64,000 bases of DNA from assembly GCF_028554725.1 (NCBI RefSeq), contig NC_071669.1, positions 48,315,501 to 48,379,500 on the forward strand, in the 5' to 3' direction. The notes below the pieces were generated by a model. The model saw only the letters and a list, made by a program, of their open reading frames with translations. It ran no database searches and was not told where the DNA came from. Numbering within the stretch: position 1 is the first letter of the stretch; the number at the start of each line of letters is the position of its first letter. This stretch comes from Zeugodacus cucurbitae. Its lineage: Eukaryota > Arthropoda > Insecta > Diptera > Tephritidae. A program made the position numbers and the translations under genes. This document shows, in pieces, positions 24,480 through 37,199 of the stretch.

Positions 24480-25320
24480 ATGCTTTACAAAAAGTGTTAC
24501 AGTGATCGGATTTAGTTCAAATATGCGCCGTTTCGTTCGATAATCTGTTTCCATCTAGACTTCATAATACCCCCCTTATAGAAGCCCCCCCCCCCCCTTA
24601 TTTGCGAAGAACTCGGACAGACACTTTTCACTCTTTTGAGTTCAACTTTACATCACGAAGGGCGTTCGCCATGGACATGAACAGGTGGCAATCACTTGGT
24701 GCTTTGCCCGGGCTATATGGTGGATGCGATAAAACCTCTCATTCGATTTCCCGTAGCTTCTGACGAGTCATCAACGAAGCGTGTGGTCCTGGTGGAACAC
24801 TACACCCTTCCTGTTGGCCAATTCTGGACGCTTCTGGTCGATCGCCTGCCCCAAGCGGTCCAGTTGTTCGCAGTAGATGGTAAAAGTAAGCGTCTAGCCA
24901 TATGGGAGCAGCTCATAGTGGATGATTCCCTTCCAATCCCACCAAACACACAGTAAAACCTTCCTGGCCGTCAATCCGGGCTTGGCCACTGTTTGGGACG
25001 ATTCACTTTCGCTTGATATTGTCGTATGTGATCCATTTTTCGTCGCCTGTCACCATCTGCTTCAAAAATGGGTCGAATTCGATCCGTTTCAGCAGCATAT
25101 CGCAGGCGTTGATTCGGTCCAGTAGGTTTTTTACGTCAAATCATGCGGCACCCAAACATCAAGCTTTTTTGTGTGTCCAACGTTCTGCAGATGATTTGAA
25201 ATGGTTAGGTGATAAACTCACATCTCCTGGGCGATGTCACGAGATGCCACATGCCAGTCTAACTCGATGTTTTCCATGATTTGGTCGGTAATTCGAGAGC
25301 GGTTGAATCTTTCAGTGGCG
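24480..25320 (-). pseudogene. Mariner transposase pseudogene, nearly full length
   Basis: The minus strand, across frameshifts and stops, shows RSRITDQIMENIELDWHVAS, KKLDVWVPHDLT, INACDMLLKRIEFDPFLKQM, VTGDEKWITYDN (first aspartate), GLEGNHPL (from WWDWKG), and RKGVVFHQD (second aspartate). A decayed C-terminus reads towards 24,500 and includes SRWKQIIERNGA-like text and a poly-C expansion at 24,586-24,597. It is the same family as 15336-15720. Terminal repeats are not identifiable. Confidence 0.8.
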
Positions 25321-25680
25321 ATCGTCAAAAATTAGTTAACACCCGTTAACATGGTTAACGAAAGTTTCTCTGAGGCACACCCACTCCGAACAACAAGCAC
25401 TATTTTACCGAGTTTAAGGAGTCAAGTTTTCATAAATTTTGGACACGTTTTACTTACACGATAAGTAGATTCCATAATACATTGGTAGACCTCAGTCATT
25501 CCATCTACAGTAAACTCCTAAAAATACTCTGACGGTGCAACATTGCAAGCTTCACAAAAAGATAACAACTTCCTTCCTACACGGCACTCGCATCACCTAG
25601 AAATTACCAAGTCAAACAACAGCAAAACCGTTTACCTTCTAAGGTTGCAACGGTCAACATTGAAGCGCCTCACGGCCAAC
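25321..25680. other. Unassigned DNA beside the mariner pseudogene
   Basis: May include the decayed 5' end of the mariner. Nothing else recognised. Confidence 0.3.
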
Positions 25681-26960
25681 TGACTAAGTGACTGATTGAC
25701 TCAGTGGCTATGGCGCGCGCACACTCTTGTACGAGATAGCTGGACAAAATGTATGCAAGCTTACGAGTATCACTTATCTGAGATACCTATATGAAATACA
25801 AAAACACACAAACTGTTGCAAACAAATGCAAGCATCACTCGGGCGCCACGCTTCGGCTTATAAGGCTTTGCAATCTTTTGCCGACAAATTTCATTAATAT
25901 TAATTAAAATCAATATCATGCCAATGTCTGTCGCCACCGACGCCGATGCAGCGCCAACAACCAACAGCAACCACTAGCGGTGGTGGCTGATGGCTGGCTG
26001 ATACTTATGCCGCTGCGGTCAATGTTGCATGCGCAATGTGCCTCGTATCTGTGTCAATATAGAAATGTACAGCAGCAATTACACGAATGTGACAGGAATT
26101 TCAAATGATGCGCGGATGATGATGAGCTGCGCGCGCTCGCTCTTCACTAGCTTGAGCGCTTGAGTGACGCAGCGTGCGCACCGCCGTTTAGCGGTGTGCT
26201 TGCAACAAACGTGTGGCAAATGCTTAAAATCGTTGCGATGCGCCGCTATTCAGGCTATTCATAGTGGCTGGCCGACCACGGTGTCCGACTGTTGGACCCC
26301 ACAGGTGATGGTGGTGATGCTTGACCTGTGCGCACCAGCTGACATTGTGTTGATGTTGCACGCACGCGCACACACAAACACGCGCGCGCAACATTTGAAT
26401 CAAATTAAATTGAAAGATTTACAGCAATGCGCATTTGTCATTTTTCCATAATTTGCAATTTCACAGGTGATCATTTAAACGACGATTTGTCAGCGACTTT
26501 TATTATTATTGTTGTTTTTTTGTGGTGGAACGCGCGCTGTTGCTCTGCAGCTTTCGTGTTATATCGCCTCGTTTTGACAGCGAACATTCAACGGTGAAAT
26601 GCAACAACCTCTACAGCAACAACAACTACTTTGCAAAGCTGACATTGACAGCGGTCAGCAGTCAACAGTAAGCGGTGCGCGCTAACAGTAGCGCCACATG
26701 TGTCGTACTTTCTAAGCAGGTGACAGCTAGCTGCGCGTTGCACGAATATAAATGTATGATAATGCAACGCTGCGAAAGGCTTCAATGAAAAGCAAATTTA
26801 CTCATACAATCAGTTGTATATTTAATTTGCAATTCGCAACTTTTCCGCTTCAAAGAACTCAATGCTTTCTAACTCGGTAGGCCGCATTGCGCTCATCTGT
26901 CGGTAGCAGTCTTTAAATGCCGCGTACATCCATTGTACACTTGTCCGATTTGTATCTGAA
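25681..26960. other. GC-richer single-copy block 6
   Basis: CAA and GCGC-rich text with (CA)n/(GC)n at about 26,355-26,390. No coding sequence supported. Confidence 0.4.
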
Positions 26961-28891
26961 ATAAATTTTACATGCAACAACACAGAAATCACCGCATATA
27001 ATTAACATAAAAGATCGCTGAAGCGGAGCTCTCAGTATATGGCTCCACTGAAGGCGCTTACTTACTAGGAGGAGAAAGGTTTCTATATTTTGTGACATAT
27101 ATTTTAGTAGTGGGTAAGATGTTTCTTCTTATTAAGTTTTACATGAAAAGGTGTGGCACGCTTCGAAACTTGTTTCGAAGATTCTTGATTTTACTATGAA
27201 ATAAATCAACCCATTAACCATGTTTTCCAAAAATTACATTTTGAATGACTCAACTAGATGGTGCCGCACTAGATACTTAACAACAGCTCATTTCCTAGAC
27301 CTCAAGTTAGATGACCTTAATGATAATTAATTTTAATAATATAATAATATCGGTCTGCCATCAATAATTCTGAATGATTCGAACAAGCCGAAGCAGCTGA
27401 TAAAAAGATGCCAGAACTTGGCAAACAAAAGATGAGTTCATCACAGTCCAAGGCGCTCTTTATTCATAGATACGATAACTCCGTAAACGTTTCAAAGATA
27501 AATGATATATTATTCTAACGTGACGTGCAGTCGCGATTTTGCCGATCGGTAGATGTGCCAGTTTTACTTGCTGTCGAGAATAAAACATGATTTATAAAAA
27601 ATATTAATTTCTGATATATTCAAGCTATGAAGTTATTTTGAGAAAATCATGCGAGGGCTTGGTCAAAGCTTCCTATTCCAGGGCTATCCGATATTTTTCG
27701 GCTTTGTGTTGCTTGTCCCGAAATGACGACTGACTTTGCCCTAAATTAACAAATAAAGTAGGAATCAAACATCAATATTACATTTAATAGAACTCAAAAT
27801 GCGTTTAGAAGGACATTATGCTGTTGGTTAAGTGATAAGTTCACAGCCAACTGAACGCCGGAGAAGTTTATTGTTAAGAATCTTATTTCGGTCATCGGTA
27901 CCGGTTTCTCTTATGCAAACTTACCTTAATAATAAATATTTAAACATTATTGAGATAATCTGGATTCCAAATCTTTCGACTCACAAAACGGGACGACCAC
28001 TCTTGTCATTGGAGATAGTTCACCAACCTAACGGTAGTAAACCAAAAACAAAATGAATTAGATTGTACATAGATATAGACAAAATCAAAATTGGTTTTGA
28101 ATATGTGGCTGATATATTAATTCTTTTTATAAAAAATAAAACATTAAATATCCCTGAGGTGATTCGAGATCAAAATAAATTTTTTTATTATGACAAAAAT
28201 ATATGGAATGTACATATATAGTATCCCCATGGAGCTTCATTGTCAGTTTCATATGGTTTGGTCTTAAAATTATATGAAATAAGTATTAACCTTTCCCTGT
28301 CCCGCTCAGACCAAATGGTGTGATTTCCATTTCTCTTGAATTTATCAGTGTGTGACGAATCACATTATTTGATACGGTAGCAAATAGTCGAGATTGCCAT
28401 TGGAGTCGTGTGAACCAATTTCTAACAATCATCACATAAGAGTTCTTGACCGAGGGCATAATGTTACTCCAGTACATTTTTATTTACTTCAGTACCCATT
28501 ATCTTAAATGTTTTGGATGATTTGTTTTCATTGTCTTCGTCGCTAGTCTCTCTTAAATCGTATTGCCTATAGCCTTTTGATTCATTCGAATAATGAGACC
28601 TAAAAATAGAACTCGGCCTTAACGAACTTCACAGCTCCGGAGTCTATTCAGTTCAATGTAACTTACTGATAAGGCATGGTAAATCTTAGAAAATCCACAT
28701 TATTTTAAATGAGACCAACTAACCTCTCCTTTAGGTTTTGTTAGGTTGCTAAAGATAACTCCTCCGTGTATCCCGAAAATTTCCTACTGGGCTTCGTCGG
28801 CTTGAACCCTTTCTATCACATATATAACGACTCTCTTGTGCATTTTTATTTCTTCTAGTCTCTTCTATCTCTTCTGATCTCTAAATATTTC
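26961..28891. other. Unassigned AT-rich DNA
   Basis: About 1.9 kb without recognisable genes or repeats. Short ORFs at 27832-28056 and 28286-28477 have no identifiable content. Confidence 0.35.
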
Positions 28892-29613
28892 TTAAGAGGC
28901 CACCTAGTGTGAAATTTCAAAATAATTGATGTTTGTTTTTGTTCATATTTCGGTAGATTACACCTGTAAAAATAACATATTAAAATTTCAATCCGATATC
29001 TCAAATAGTTTTTGAGTTATAGCAATTTAAATAGCAGCCGCTCGGTAACAGTGAAAACGATCATTTTATCATTAAACGCGTTTTTCTCGAAACATCAATT
29101 TCCGAATTTGCTGCAGTGATTACTCAAAAACAAATGATCCGATCACTATCGAGTTTTTTTTACATGTCCTTTATATAGTTCTCCGTACAATGACCTATCG
29201 ATTTTTGATCTGATCAAAAAATCGAATTATGGCAGGCCAAAAACGACCAAAATTTTGGGTAAAAATCGATTATTTTTTTAAACGCCGCCTTATTGTCAAT
29301 TTTTGATATTTTTTAACGTAGGTCATTGTACAGACAATATTGTCTAGTTTAACGAGACATTTTTTTTTTAATTTCATCCACGGAGAAGGCCGGAATCACT
29401 GCAGCAGTGAAGGACCATTTTTTCCCGCCGTTGGAGATCGACTATAACTTAAAAAATATTTAATTTTTTTCTTCAAAAATTTCACTGTATATTCTTGAAA
29501 CATGTATAAATATATCCTTAAAATATTGAAATAATTGATTAAGTATTTTTTTTTAATAAAAATTCTCAAAAATCACCTTTTTTTTTGGCCATTACACTAG
29601 GTGTGCCCCTTGA
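28892..29613. mobile_element. TTAA-type MITE, copy 2, with longer inverted ends
   Basis: Left end TTAAGAGGCCACCTAGTGT (28892 on); right end ACACTAGGTGTGCCCCTTGA (to 29613) is its imperfect inverse. The 722-bp length, the purine-rich GAAAAACGCG-type interior and the TTAA/TTGA borders match the family of 4578-5287. No ORF. Non-autonomous. Confidence 0.7.
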
Positions 29614-31480
29614 GTAGAAAAAATATTTATATCCAATCAAACCTACACTTGTACCACACTTTACTAATATTTATCGAGCTGGAAGAAACTGTCCACTTGT
29701 TTGACTTGACGCATAATCAATGTATTACAACAACAACAACAGAGGTACTCTAAACAGTATCAAGCAAATATTTTTGTATGTCAAACTATTTACTATCGGT
29801 TGCAGACATTTAGCGGTCAAGTTGAAGAATTACCGATTTTATTTTATTTTATTTTACTTGTTTATTAAAGTCAAATAGTCGTAGTGTAGCTGGTGTGGAT
29901 ACATAAACAATTTGTTGTACAAATGTATGTAACATGTGTATGTATGTATGTATGTATAGTGAGTGCGCAAAGTAGCCACAGGGATTAGTGCGTGTATGTT
30001 GAGCGATTGCAAGTTGCTTATCAGCGAATGAGAATAATATTTACACGGCTCACCAATAAATTAACACACAAAATGTTGTTATAACTGTGTGTGTGTGTTT
30101 GTGTGTGTATTTGCATTGTGTGCGCAAAACCAAAATGAAACAGGCATTTCATTGTACTGACAGTGCCACTGGCCCACATTCTTCCTCTAGATACATGTCT
30201 GTGTGTATGTTTGCGTATGCGGTTTGACAAACTCGATATCGAAAATCCACAAAATGATTGTTGTTGACATTAATGGCAGTGAAAAATTTGCTGAAAAAAT
30301 TTACTTTCTCACGATACGATTGCGCGCCTGCAAAAGGGCTATCACAACACAAACACACACACTGACATATATAAGTATGTATGTATGCAGAAATACCAAT
30401 AGTTATCGATGAAATGCGCTACATTGTTGGCATTGGAGGCACGAAAGGGCCAGTGTTCGATTATTTTTTATTTTTTCAATAATTTTATTCCTTATGTTGT
30501 TGTTGTTTTTTATATTTGTTTATACATATTTACTCAGGTGTTACAAGCCTCCAAATTGCGAGCCGCCGCGTAATCGCCCACTCAAGTGTTGGTGGATAAG
30601 AAGACACTTGCGAAAAGATTTCTCAATCCATTGGGCAACTAGTGAACCGTGGGAAAATTACACCCACGGCAAATAAAGCGCGCACATGTCTACAAATGCT
30701 ACACACAGACATACAAACATAAATAATAATAATACGCAAGAATGCGTATAAGGCAACCAGCAGAACGTTGATGATAATGTTAAAGGCAAACGCGGCGAGG
30801 CGCGCTTGCAAGGCGACGCTGCCGCGCGACGTGGTACGCGGTACAGTTAAGCGCGCGGATTTGTAGGCACACCTGAGATAAGCGCGCAACGATTTGAGAA
30901 GCGTAATGAAATGTGAAGGCATTTTGTAAGGAAATATGTAGGAATATTGTGCTTGTGAGCAGTGAGAGAGGCCACCGCGCCACCATTAAGCGCAGCAGCG
31001 GCGCGTACGAAAAATTGCCACAATCACCATGTGTGACGTAATAGAGAGTCATATATGCGCGCGCGCATATAAACTCATAAGCAATGTGGAGTCGTGAAAA
31101 ATGACTTGCGCAACGGGCGCGTGAGCGCAGTCGTAGCAAGCCGCGGTGCGGAGCAACTCCGGTGCTTAATTCTGCACTTCAACATAGCGCGCCGTTTTGT
31201 GGGGTTGTGTGGTGGCTGCGCACAGCGTGTGAATAATTTTTCATTGACGATTGCGTGGCAAATACACAAATGAAATGGGCGAGTGGCAAATAATTGGCGA
31301 ACGCACATATGAAATTCTTCATAAAAGTATGTATCCATGTTTGTTTGAGCGCTTGTGCTTTGGATGAAGTGCGTTTTCGGTAAAAACATTTACTTATTAC
31401 CGCATATTGCAACAATAATGTCGGCAAAAGCATAAAACAAGAGACGGCTGTCAAAGTAACGAAATTCCTACTTTATGGAA
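29614..31480. other. GC-richer single-copy block 7
   Basis: TATG and TG microsatellites (29.94, 30.09, 30.35 kb) followed by GCGC-rich text at 30.78-31.2 kb. Minus-strand ORFs at 30780-31139 and 31075-31389 have no recognisable content. Confidence 0.4.
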
Positions 31481-31877
31481 ATTCTGGTATATTTTTATAT
31501 GAGTATACACTTATTACGAGGGTAGTTTGATTAGTCTATATTTACATTACTATAAGTCACTGATCTGAAGATGTCGTATAGGAGATGATGTACCCATTCA
31601 ATATCCAAAAGAATTTGCTGCTTAAATGAGGTAATTGCCAGGTCGGAAATCTAGATTGAGCAAAAAACAAATTGTAAAAATACATAGCCACTTTAATTAA
31701 TTGAATTAGAAAACATATTTGGGCACAAGTTCATAGATGTTTCCATCATCATCCAACATACTGAATGTACAGATCTCCTAAATATTGGGGGTACCACCGC
31801 AAAACATGTTGGAATTATTTAATCCTCAACTTAATATATCCGCTGATTTCTATAATATAAGAAATCTGTCTAAATTA
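31481..31877. other. Unassigned AT-rich DNA
   Basis: No feature supported. Confidence 0.35.
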
Positions 31878-32300
31878 CTAGCAGACCGCTCCGGCTTCGC
31901 ACGGGTTTAAACCAAGATTTCAAAAGTTATAAGTTTTTACACACTTGATTACGACCTCTAGTCTTTGATGTCCGATGTCTTTCTCTCTGATTATGAAGGC
32001 GTTGGGAACGACTGCCGACTGCCTAGTGCGAGATTGTATGTTTCTAATATTTTGTTCTTTAAGACGCTGCTCACGCTCCGTACTCGACTCTCAAGCGCAT
32101 AATTCGAAGGTTTTGAAATTTGGTTCAAAAGCAGCTGTGAGCGCTCGTTACTCGACTCTCTGGCACGCGTTTGCGATGCGAAGAGAATGACTTGCAAGAC
32201 GATTTTCAGTTTCAGATTAAGATTCTCCATCACGGAGTCTTTTTACTCTCACCTGAGAACTATTTCCCGAAAATGGAGATTCTAGTTTTCTAGTTTTTGA
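31878..32300 (-). mobile_element. Helitron-like repeat, copy 2 (uninterrupted)
   Basis: The reverse complement matches 4510-4581 plus 5284-5663 of copy 1, with one TTAA where copy 1 holds the MITE. It ends at CTAG (31881-31878) after CCGGAGCGGTCTG. It lacks about 130 bp found near 5495-5620 in copy 1 and instead has an extra degenerate repeat of the 'GAGAGTCGAGTA-CGGAGCG' segment, coding for RARESSNER-type text. No intact ORF. Confidence 0.65.
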
Positions 32301-32960
32301 GTATATTCATTACGAACATACATATAAATCTTTCCACTTCATAATAGTAGTATAGATATAACTTTGTCTTCGCACCACTTTACCATATATCGAACGTAAC
32401 TGTCAATTTCATATTACTTAAACCACACACACTATTCGTCTACTCTAAATAGTCTCCATAGATATTTTCTTATTTGCCACCTGTGGAATAGATTCTATGG
32501 TATGACCTCATTTATGGTATGGACGTGGACATGGTTTTCAATAAGACAAAATTTTTTCGAAGTTGGTCTTTCTGACAGTTGTTACATGATTTACACTCAA
32601 TTTGGTTTACCATTTCTTAATCCGGAATAACGTTTCTTACTGACGTATGGCCCTATTTGCTTTTAGTTGTATTCACATTTAATGTAGCTTAAGGATTTAT
32701 CAACAACTCCTCGTTGTGCCACATGTGTTCATAATGCCTTTTTAAACAAACTGCGTGCTTTTTATTACACATTTTCACGCATATCCAAGATACATATCTT
32801 CGCTGCAAAAATAAGCCAAACGAAAACCAGTCAGCCAATTGTGCAATAAAATTTCATGAATAATAATAATTTCGATTAATTTTGATATATCAGTAATTTT
32901 CGTATGTCTTATTTACATTGGAACCAAAATTATGTACCGGGAGAAAAGGGTCGAAGAATA
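32301..32960. other. Unassigned AT-rich DNA
   Basis: No feature supported. Confidence 0.35.
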
Positions 32961-33420
32961 AATAATATTTTTTTTTAGTTATCTTTGAGTTATTGGGATA
33001 TATGGCATTCAACTGTGGGGTACGACCTGTGCAACTAATATTGATATAATACAAAGGATCCAATCGAAAATGCTTAGATCAATCACGTGCTCACCATGGT
33101 ACATTCGCACTGAAAATATCCATAAAGATCTTGGTATCCCTATGGTAAAGAAATCGGTAGAGGACAGCAGATTGAAATATATATTTAAACTCCGTGATCA
33201 CCCAAACATATTGGCTTATGTTTTAGTACATTCCGATCAAACAAGCCTAAAAAGAAGGCCTAAAAAGTGCCTGCGTACTAAAGAGCAACCTTTCACCAAT
33301 ACAGCTCAATCATTTGTTTGAGCTTGTCTTGTTTTTAAAATAGATTTAAGATTTTATAACTTATTGTTAGGCTTAAAAAAAGCAGATTCAATAAATAAAG
33401 AAATATTGAAAAAAATCTCG
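32960..33420 (+). pseudogene. Jockey-like LINE reverse transcriptase 3' end
   Basis: The plus strand reads YGIQLWGTTCATNIDIIQRI, QSKMLRSITCSPWYIRTENI and HKDLGIPMVKKSVEDSR, then HPNILAYVLVH and a stop at 33,319-33,321. This is the C-terminal tail of Jockey/X-type reverse transcriptases (YGIQLWG, PWYVRN, DLGIP, HPN motifs). Only the 3' end is present, as expected of a 5'-truncated LINE. An A-rich tail follows near 33,375-33,420. The remaining 83-residue ORF cannot be functional by itself. Confidence 0.8.
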
Positions 33421-34500
33421 AAAAGTCGATTAATAAATAAAATTATGTACGAATAAGTATGAAACCAGAAAAAAAAAATTGATATAATATCCCATAACGA
33501 ATTCACATGGTTTCATTAAGACATGTTACTACCGACCCGTGAATACTACAGCTAACATAGCAGATGAAAAGTCTATTTTTTCAAGATCATCGCCACATTT
33601 CATAAATATTGCTACAACGAGGTTTGGAATAAATGAATACCTCATTAGATTGGTACATACACTTGCTTTCTATCTCTCTTTGATTATACCATATTATACA
33701 ATACTATTTATACCAATTGTTTGTGCGATCCACCATCCTACTAATATTGGCGAATAGATGACAGGTAAAATATAATTAGAGGTACCATTTCTGCAAGTCA
33801 CTGAGATGTTTAGAAATTTTTTTTTTTATTTAAAAATGTTATTATTTAGGCTGCTTCCTAACTGACTGTTTTTAACTAGAGATGTAGTAATTTAAATTAT
33901 TAGTTTTAAATAGAAAACTCTTCAATTGTTAGATAAAAACCTGAGTAGTTTATCTTCCTATTTCCCATTTTAAAACTATATTAAAGGGATATCAATGTCG
34001 TGACACTTTTTTTAACCGGGTAGTGCATCCATAGTGTACTAGAGTATATACATATACCAAGTTCCATATATATATATATATCTATTTTAACTTATTAGGG
34101 CATTTAGACGGATACCCAAAAATCTATTCGTCTCGTTACCCAGATTCTAAAACTCTCATAATTATTGTCAAATGAAAAAAACCAGTATACTCTCCAAATT
34201 TTAAGAGATATATAGATTATATAGATTATATTGCTTCATTTTCCAATTAACCTGAAATATACGAAAATAACTTGGAATTATATTGGCAATCCCGTATAAT
34301 ACTATGGAACTTCTTTACTCTCACATTAAAAGTGATTACGCTGATTGTCCTTGACCCGCTATTACCCCGAAATAGTGCGAAATTATTGAAAACTTCTATT
34401 TAGGCAATCAAAGAAGAATGCTTTATCTAATATTATAATTATTTTTATCTCAAAAATATATATTTTTTACCGTGTACCAACAAAATCGTATTATTATTTG
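33421..34500. other. Unassigned AT-rich DNA
   Basis: About 1.1 kb with a TA-repeat near 34,070. No gene recognised. Confidence 0.35.
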
Positions 34501-35650
34501 CGATTCGAATGCAGGTAACCTCATTCACCTGTGCGATTAAACTTCTCCTGAATCAATTACTCACATTTGCAGGAAAAGAGTTTTATCCAAAGCCAACAAC
34601 GAAGTGAATAAAAAGCTTCGAAAATGTTTAACACTCACAAACATTTAAACACATAGACACGTAAAGCATTTGCATAATATATTATATAAATAAATATATA
34701 TGAGGGTATGAATAAAATTGCCGAAAATTGCTCATTATACTCAAATGCAATGCAATTTGAGCACTTTCTGTGTAAATTTATATTACACATACATACATAT
34801 ATACACTTGTACTATAATATGTGCATTGAAGTGTCTACTCGTAATCACATACAGCTTGCATGCGTACGAGTATAAATATCAATCGACTGCGGTAACTGAT
34901 TGTTCGATTATTGATTTCACTTACTTAACGGCAATTTGTAGTTTGTAAATTATGCGTTGTTGCAACAAAAGAGCTACCAATGTACTAGATATATATGTAT
35001 GCATGTGTGTGTGTGTTTAATGGTCGCCAAATGGCAATCAAGTCATTTAAAGGCACTCCACTTGGGATCACCTGGGATTGATGCAGCTTAAAGTGAAATA
35101 AACAACAACAAAAAATACTAATACAAAATGGCTCAAAAAAGCAACAAGCACAACATCAAAAAAGTTCAGTAAAAAACAACAACAACAACGCCTGCAGCGC
35201 ACATCAGTCGCCATCGCATCAGCGCCATCAACCGGAGTCCTCACAGTTGCATTTGCTGCTGCATGTGGCATGTGGCATCGATTGCATGTGGCATCTTAAC
35301 TTTATGGCCACTCACCGCTGCGCTGATAGATAAATGCACTTCAGTTTACTTATTAGAATCTTAACGTCAGTCGACATTGTGCGGCTCAACCGGTAGTAGT
35401 GTGCAATGTTTATGGATTAAGCTGAAAAATTATTACCAATTTGCCAAAGAAAGGCGCTGCTGGAGTGCCGCCCTCTGTCGCTCGGTGCGCTGAGTGCGCA
35501 AAAATATGTGGCTTCTATGGTAGCTGGCGCTTGAGCCCATCCGGCTGCTGGACAATGTCTTCTAAATGGGCGCACAGGCAACTGTGTTGTATCTGCAACA
35601 ATTTGTGGCACAAAGCAAATAACTCTATGTAGCAGTTTTGCTTTTGTTAC
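34501..35650. other. GC-richer single-copy block 8
   Basis: CAA microsatellites (35.1-35.2 kb) and a (GT)n run near 35,005. The minus-strand ORF 35417-35806 and the plus-strand ORF 35441-35632 overlap antisense and have no recognisable content. Confidence 0.35.
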
Positions 35651-36082
35651 TTCATTTGAACATTTCGCTTTGAATTTGTTATTACTTAATTTATTTGTGA
35701 CTTTTTGAGTAAAAGCTTGGTACTTGCCTAATATACCAAATGAATATTGAAGGTATTGCGTGAGTTTACAGTAAATTCTATAAAAAATATATATTTTTTT
35801 AAACAAAAATACTTAATTTGTACTTAAAATCCTCCCTATTTAAAGCAAATAATTTTACTGTGAAATCTGGAAAAAGGATAAAAACATGGGGGCAACACTT
35901 CTGGAAAAAATAAATTTGAATTTTTTTTTTTAATTTTTACTATTTCTATTTTTTCTATTTTTTTTTTAATTTTTCAGTTTATTTTACAAGATTATCTTAT
36001 TAATTTAAATGATTTGAAACGTGTAACCAAATGGCAACCCTTCTAAAAAATAAGTATTTTTAAAACTCCTCCCCAAATTATT
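35651..36082. other. A/T low-complexity DNA
   Basis: Poly-T/poly-A tracts, especially 35,925-35,990. No gene. Confidence 0.4.
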
Positions 36083-37195
36083 ATCTCGCAACAAAGTTGC
36101 TACGAGAGTATTATAGTTTTGTCCACATAACGGTTGGTTGTAAGTCCTAAAACTAAACGAGTTAGATATAGGGTTATATATATCAAAATGATCAGGGTGA
36201 CGAGAAAAGTTCAAATCCGGATGTCTGTCTGTCCGTCCGTCCGTAACTTGAGTAAAAATTGAGATATCTTGATGAAACTTGGAAGACGTATTTCTTGGCA
36301 CCATAAGAAGGTTAAGTTCGAAAATGGGCGTAATCGGAACACTACCACGCCCACAAAATGGCGAAAACCGAAAACACTTAAAGTGCCATAACTAAGCTAT
36401 AAATAAAGCTATGGAAGTAAAATTTGGTATGAAGGATCGCACTATGAAGGGGCATATGTGGATGCCATTTTTTTGGGGAAGTGGGAGTGGCCCCGCCCCC
36501 TACTAAGTTTTTTGTACATATCTCGCAAACTACTAAAGCTATATCAAGGAAACTTTCTAGAGTCGTTTATTTTAGGTACTACCTTATACAGTCCAAAAAT
36601 GGAGGAAATCGGATTGTAAACACTACCACCTCCCATACAAAGGTTATGTTGAAAACTACTAAAAGTGGGTTAACTCACTAACGAAAAACGTCAGAAACAC
36701 TAAATTTCACATAAGAAATGGCAGATGAAAGCTGAACTCATATTTTTTTTACAAAATGGAAAATGGGCGTGGCGTCGCCCACTTATGGGTCAAAACCCAT
36801 ATCTCAGGAACTACTCGACCGATTTCAATGAAACTTGGATAGTTTCCTTACATCCCAATGATATGTTGTGAAAATAGGCTAAATCGCTTCACAACCGCGC
36901 CTACTTACTATATACCAGAACTTTGAAGACTATCTGAATCGCTTACTTTACAATATATAAAGTAAGCACTAGTGAAAATATCGGTGCAGAGCTTTGCACA
37001 AATACTATGTTTATAGTGTGGCAGCCCCATTCTAAAAATCGCCGAAATCGGGCCGTAGGTTTTCAAGGCCCCATATATCGAACATGAGGACCTCGGTGTT
37101 TCTAACCTAATATTATGGTTTCCAACTTTTAATAGACTTTATACAATATATGTGACGAATATGTGGGTCAAATTGTGTATTATACTTTACTTGTT
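36083..37195 (-). repeat. Hairpin-ended 'gggcgtggc' interspersed repeat, copy 3
   Basis: The longest copy, about 1.1 kb. It begins with the TCTCGCAAC/GTTGCTACGAGA hairpin and a GTCCGTCCGTCCGT tract, passes through cacgccc blocks, and ends near ATATGTGGGTCAAATTG. Blocks align colinearly with copy 1 and inversely with copy 2. It directly abuts the RTE-like LINE 5' fragment at about 37,200. Confidence 0.8.
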
Positions 37196-37199
37196 ATTT

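Noticed and set aside
35417..35806. 129-residue minus-strand ORF
   Set aside because: Half lies in AT-rich DNA and half in a GC-richer patch; antisense ORF present; no domain.
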